From NCBI RefSeq assembly GCF_002514735.1, contig NZ_NBWU01000001.1, positions 124,001 to 188,000 of the forward strand: DNA of 64,000 bases, given 5' to 3'. The notes below the pieces were generated by a model that searched no databases, had not been told where the DNA came from, and saw only the letters and a program-made list of their open reading frames with translations. Source of the stretch: Sediminicola luteus. Lineage in GTDB: Bacteria; Bacteroidota; Bacteroidia; Flavobacteriales; Flavobacteriaceae. A program made the translations under genes and the position numbers. This document shows, in pieces, positions 60,601-64,000 of this stretch (the first letter of the stretch is position 1; each line of letters begins with the position of its first letter).

Positions 60601-63447
60601 GTGGCGTCAAATGCCAACTCAAATAATTCACTTTTGGAAAACTTAGCTTCGGAAAGATGCACTGGGACCCTATCTCATAACGGCATCTTAAGGATTCTTG
60701 TTCTTATCGTTTTTTCATTTCAATTGTCAATGGGGCAACAAGTAAATGGGATTACCAAGAAGTATGAGAACACCTCCATCATTACCATTATCGAAGATTT
60801 GGAGGAAACCTATGGGTATCGTTTTTATTTTAATCCGGTCTGGCTCGAGGGCAGAAAGGTCAGTATTGAAACTACCAATGCCTCATTAACTGATTTTCTT
60901 GAACGATTATTCTCCAATACGGAGCTCAATTATTATTTACAAGATGCGAACCAGGTTATTTTACTACGCAACAATATCGTGTACACCGAATTGCCCAATG
61001 GTTTTTTTAAGGAGTTGCAAAGCACGGGGAATTCGAATACGGTGGTTAAAGCGGAGTCCGTAGCACCTATTTTCTACGATTTTGAAAACACCCAACAGAC
61101 GGAGAGCCTAGAGACCATGCGGGTAGGAAAATCTAAAGCGGACAATGGCAATGGGCCTTTTACCGTACAGGGAAAAATAATTAATGGCAAGACCGGCGAA
61201 CCCATCGCGGATTTGGTGTTACGTGCTAAAGGCACGGGAAAGCGTACCATAACTTCAGGTAATGGAACGTACAGCCTATTATTGAATAAAGGCACCTATG
61301 AAATGGAAGCCCTGGCCATGGGTATACAAGACACTAAATTCAGATTGATCGTATATGATTCCGGAGTATTGGATCTAGCCCTTAATGAGAGCTTGGAACA
61401 ATTAGACGAAGTAATCCTGGAGGCTGAAGCTATTAAAAACGTTGAGGATGTAAATACAGGTACCAATCAAATTAATTCTGAAGAATCGAAAAACATCCCT
61501 CTGGTTTTGGGTGAGCGCGATATTTTGAAAGTGGCGACTACCCTTCCTGGAATAAGTAATGCCGGGGAAGGTGCTTCCGGTTTTAATGTCCGGGGGGGTA
61601 AAACAGACCAAAACCTAATTCTATTGGACGATGGGGTGGTATATAACCCGACCCACTTCTTTGGTTTTTTCCAAGCCTTGAACCCGTTTACTACCGAAGG
61701 GGTCGATATTTATAAAGGTAGTATTCCGCCACAATTCGGAGGGCGCCTATCTTCTGTATTCGATATTACCACCAAAGACGGTAATATGAACGAGCTAAAA
61801 GGGGAAGCCTCCATAGGCGCCGTAACCAGCAATATTGCCCTAGAGGTACCCATTAAAAAAGACAAAGCATCCCTTATAGTTGGAGGGCGTACCACCTATT
61901 CCGATTGGATTCTGAAAGTGGTGGACGACGAGCAGCTTAAAAACAGTGAAGCCTCTTTCTATGACATGATCGCCAAATACACCCATAAAATAAACGACAA
62001 CCATACCTTAAGGGGATCGGCCTATTACAGCAAGGATAAATTCAGTATTACCAACGACTCGCTATACAATTACAGTAACCGATTGTTTTCCCTATCGTGG
62101 GACCATAAATTCAATGAAAAGCATACCGGAAAAGTTCATGTGACCAACAGCCAGTATCAATTCGGTATCGATTATGATGGCCAGGCGAACACCGATTTCA
62201 ACCTGGGTTACGATGTAACGGAAACGGAGTTTAAATACGACCTGAACTACTTTCACAATAAAGACCATAGCTTCAACTACGGTATTGCCGCCAAACTCTA
62301 CGATATCAATCCGGGAGGTATAGACCCTGCAGGTAATGAATCGCAGGTAACCCCTTTACATATTCCCAAGGAAAGGGCCATTGAAGGGGCCCTTTATATC
62401 GGTGACACCTATAATGTTTCACCTAAATTGAGTTTTAATCTTGGGCTGCGGTATTCATTTTATGCCTTTTTGGGCGAAACCACTACCCGGGAATACGCCC
62501 CTGGTCTTCCGCTCAGTGATGCTACCCTAACCGGGGAGACCGAATACGATAAAAATGAAGTGGCCCAATCGTACAATGGACCGGAAGTTCGGGTTTCGGG
62601 CCGCTACTTTATTCAACCCGACCTCTCTATAAAGGCCGGTTTCAACACCGCTTATCAGTATATTCATTCCTTAAGTAACAATACCACGGTCTCGCCCATA
62701 GACACCTGGAAATTGTCCGATAACAATATTGAACCCCAACTGGGCTACCAATACTCTTTGGGTGTATACAAAAACCTAAAGGAAAATGAATACGAACTCA
62801 GTTTGGAGGGTTATTACAAAACCTCGGAAAATATCACCGATTTTAAGACCGGGGCCAATATTTTACTGAATGAAACCATAGAACAAGAAGTTTTACAAGG
62901 CGATGGCAAAGCTTATGGGGTTGAATTTTTATTACGCAAGAACCGCGGTCGCCTTAACGGTTGGTTGGGGTATGCCTATTCGCGTTCCTTGCAAAAGTTC
63001 GATAGTGAGTTCAGTGTAGAACGGATTAACAACGGCGAGTTTTTTGCCACCAATTATGACAAGCCCCACGATTTTAGCCTGGTGGCGAATTATAAGGTTA
63101 CCAACCGCTATAGCCTATCGACCAACCTGATCTACCAATCCGGAAGGCCCGTAACCTACCCGGTCGGGTCGTACCGTTTCAATAATGCCGATTATGTTCT
63201 TTATAGCAATCGCAACGAATTCAGGATCCCGAATTATTTTAGATGGGATATTGGCTTGAATATAGAGGGTAACCACCGTATTAAAAAGCTTACCCATAGC
63301 TTCTGGACCATTTCGGTCTATAACGTCTTAGGCCGCAACAACCCCTATTCGGTTTTCTTTGTCACCGAAGACGGTGAAATCAAGGCGTACCAAAGCTCAA
63401 TTTTTGCTATTCCGGTACCTTCCATCAGTTATAACATCAAATTTTAA
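60601..63447 (+). CDS. STN-domain TonB-dependent receptor with carboxypeptidase-like regulatory domain
   Basis: A 948-residue outer membrane receptor. After a signal-like segment (IIRILVLIVFSFQLSMGQQ type; here GILRILVLIVFSFQLSMGQQ), residues about 50-120 are an STN domain (SIITIIEDLEETYGYRFYFN, SLTDFLERLFSNTELNYYL), about 190-275 a carboxypeptidase D-regulatory-like domain, about 300-400 the plug (GFNVRGGKTDQNLILLDDGV, YKGSIPPQFGGRLSSVFDI), then a 22-strand barrel ending in SIFAIPVPSISYNIKF. STN implies either TonB-linked signalling to an anti-sigma factor or a decoy; no FecI/FecR is in the window. The start is GTG 60601, since an in-frame stop lies at 60568 and no ATG is closer. It is followed 6 nt later by an MG2-domain gene. 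Confidence 0.92.
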   Translation: MASNANSNNSLLENLASERCTGTLSHNGILRILVLIVFSFQLSMGQQVNGITKKYENTSIITIIEDLEETYGYRFYFNPVWLEGRKVSIETTNASLTDFLERLFSNTELNYYLQDANQVILLRNNIVYTELPNGFFKELQSTGNSNTVVKAESVAPIFYDFENTQQTESLETMRVGKSKADNGNGPFTVQGKIINGKTGEPIADLVLRAKGTGKRTITSGNGTYSLLLNKGTYEMEALAMGIQDTKFRLIVYDSGVLDLALNESLEQLDEVILEAEAIKNVEDVNTGTNQINSEESKNIPLVLGERDILKVATTLPGISNAGEGASGFNVRGGKTDQNLILLDDGVVYNPTHFFGFFQALNPFTTEGVDIYKGSIPPQFGGRLSSVFDITTKDGNMNELKGEASIGAVTSNIALEVPIKKDKASLIVGGRTTYSDWILKVVDDEQLKNSEASFYDMIAKYTHKINDNHTLRGSAYYSKDKFSITNDSLYNYSNRLFSLSWDHKFNEKHTGKVHVTNSQYQFGIDYDGQANTDFNLGYDVTETEFKYDLNYFHNKDHSFNYGIAAKLYDINPGGIDPAGNESQVTPLHIPKERAIEGALYIGDTYNVSPKLSFNLGLRYSFYAFLGETTTREYAPGLPLSDATLTGETEYDKNEVAQSYNGPEVRVSGRYFIQPDLSIKAGFNTAYQYIHSLSNNTTVSPIDTWKLSDNNIEPQLGYQYSLGVYKNLKENEYELSLEGYYKTSENITDFKTGANILLNETIEQEVLQGDGKAYGVEFLLRKNRGRLNGWLGYAYSRSLQKFDSEFSVERINNGEFFATNYDKPHDFSLVANYKVTNRYSLSTNLIYQSGRPVTYPVGSYRFNNADYVLYSNRNEFRIPNYFRWDIGLNIEGNHRIKKLTHSFWTISVYNVLGRNNPYSVFFVTEDGEIKAYQSSIFAIPVPSISYNIKF

Positions 63448-63453
63448 TGCCCC

Positions 63454-64000
63454 ATGGTTCTTTTAGAAAATTTCAAAGGGTTCGGTAAAATAAAAAGGGT
63501 AGGCCTACTCTTTGGTGCAATCCTCTTATGGTCCGTGTCTACCCAGGCCCAGGCCTACGTTCAGAACCAAGAAGGACTGGATCGTATAAAAAAGACCCCG
63601 CTCGAAACTATATATGCGCAAACCAATACAAGCTTGGCCATGCCGGGCGAATATGTTTACTTTAGTATCTATTGTTTGAACGCGGTTACCCATAGGCTGT
63701 CGGATATTAGCAAGGTAGGCTATATCGAATTGATCGATGCCCAAGGGCAATCTTTGATCCAACAACGTATACGTTTAAAAAAGGGATTGGGCAAAGGGGA
63801 ACTTTTCATTCCGACCTCCTTTGGTTCGGGCAACTATAAACTTATTGCCTATACGCACTGGATGCTCAATGCCGGGATAGAACAGCTGTACCAAAAAGAT
63901 TTGGTCATTGTTAATCCATACCAAGGTAGTCCAGAAAACTTTACCTCCAACGATACCACTTTTACTTCTGTCGCTCCCGAGGCCATACCCTCTTCCTTGG
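63454..64000 (+). CDS. MG2-domain (alpha-2-macroglobulin-like) protein, N-terminal part, truncated by window end
   Basis: The frame is open from ATG 63454 to the window end (182 residues). It begins with a signal peptide (IKRVGLLFGAILLWSVSTQA) followed by ETIYAQTNTSLAMPGEYVYF, VGYIELIDAQGQSLIQQRIR, GLGKGELFIPTSFGSGNYKL and AYTHWMLNAG. These are the hallmarks of macroglobulin MG2-like domains encoded beside TonB-dependent receptors in Bacteroidota. It starts 6 nt after the receptor stop, so the pair is probably one operon. Function is likely surface binding or presentation of a receptor ligand (inference). Confidence 0.8.
   Translation, partial: MVLLENFKGFGKIKRVGLLFGAILLWSVSTQAQAYVQNQEGLDRIKKTPLETIYAQTNTSLAMPGEYVYFSIYCLNAVTHRLSDISKVGYIELIDAQGQSLIQQRIRLKKGLGKGELFIPTSFGSGNYKLIAYTHWMLNAGIEQLYQKDLVIVNPYQGSPENFTSNDTTFTSVAPEAIPSSL

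Overview
The window looks like a piece of chromosome from a marine-type member of the Flavobacteriaceae (Bacteroidota). The evidence is the gliding/type IX secretion core gldK-gldL-gldM-gldN, a protein with a type IX (CHU_C-like) sorting domain, a large STN-containing TonB-dependent receptor followed by an MG2-domain protein, and repeated Bacteroidota-type promoter elements (TAnnTTTG) a short way upstream of genes. Shine-Dalgarno sites are weak or absent. Genus cannot be fixed from the sequence alone. No tRNA, rRNA, CRISPR array, phage or intact insertion sequence was recognised.

Layout. 1-2756: molybdenum-cofactor operon (end of moaE, moaCB fusion, moaA), interrupted by a tandem GTTTAGGT array and a four-helix-bundle gene. 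2850-7029: two tandem amidohydrolase lipoproteins and a DUF6624-like lipoprotein. 7058-8956: a Crp/Fnr-type operator in front of a 601-residue protein of unrecognised family. 9080-11059: type IX secretion substrate. 11064-18128: on the minus strand, an RND efflux operon (adaptor, pump, TolC, CPXCG protein) and an SDR dehydrogenase. 18201-23605: plant-type LRR protein, ABC-F ATPase, DUF983 protein, a secreted unknown and a DAO-type FAD oxidoreductase. 23763-32300: minus-strand topA, a ureohydrolase-fold protein with a damaged active site, and gldKLMN. 32324-37149: an LVIVD lipoprotein, then an FGE-fold protein with two Tat-type sugar-metabolism proteins. 37196-41553: an exopolysaccharide-type locus (HEAT protein, GT2 glycosyltransferase, YaiO-like barrel, response regulator). 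41642-48868: miaB, a sigma-54 activator, lptE, a TPR protein, secG, groES-groEL, then structured non-coding sequence. 49388-52181: AraC regulator, HMA-MauE protein, cysteine-rich lipoprotein, fRMsr-like GAF protein. 52233-59498: purH and the rod-shape operon mreBCD-mrdA-rodA. 59612-64000: a secreted nuclease, the TonB receptor and the start of an MG2 protein.

How the genes work together. GldKLMN builds the type IX machine that would export the CHU_C-type protein at 9080. MreBCD, PBP2 and RodA form the elongasome. LptE, SecG and GroESL are envelope and protein-folding housekeeping genes. groESL appears to have a -24/-12 promoter, and a sigma-54 activator gene lies about 2 kb upstream. The HEAT/GT2/YaiO/response-regulator cluster looks like a synthase-secretion unit for a surface polysaccharide.

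Most notable observations. (1) A 12-T run splits the GT2 glycosyltransferase exactly before its C-terminal membrane segments. One extra T (or two fewer) restores a full-length protein, so this is a candidate phase-variation switch or a sequencing artefact. (2) The four-helix-bundle/GTTTAGGT cassette sits inside the moa operon. (3) The 601-residue unknown protein is preceded by an Fnr-like site at about -42. (4) The ureohydrolase next to gldK has lost three of six metal ligands. (5) A lipoprotein carries a metallothionein-like tail. (6) Structured, gene-free DNA lies between groEL and the AraC gene.
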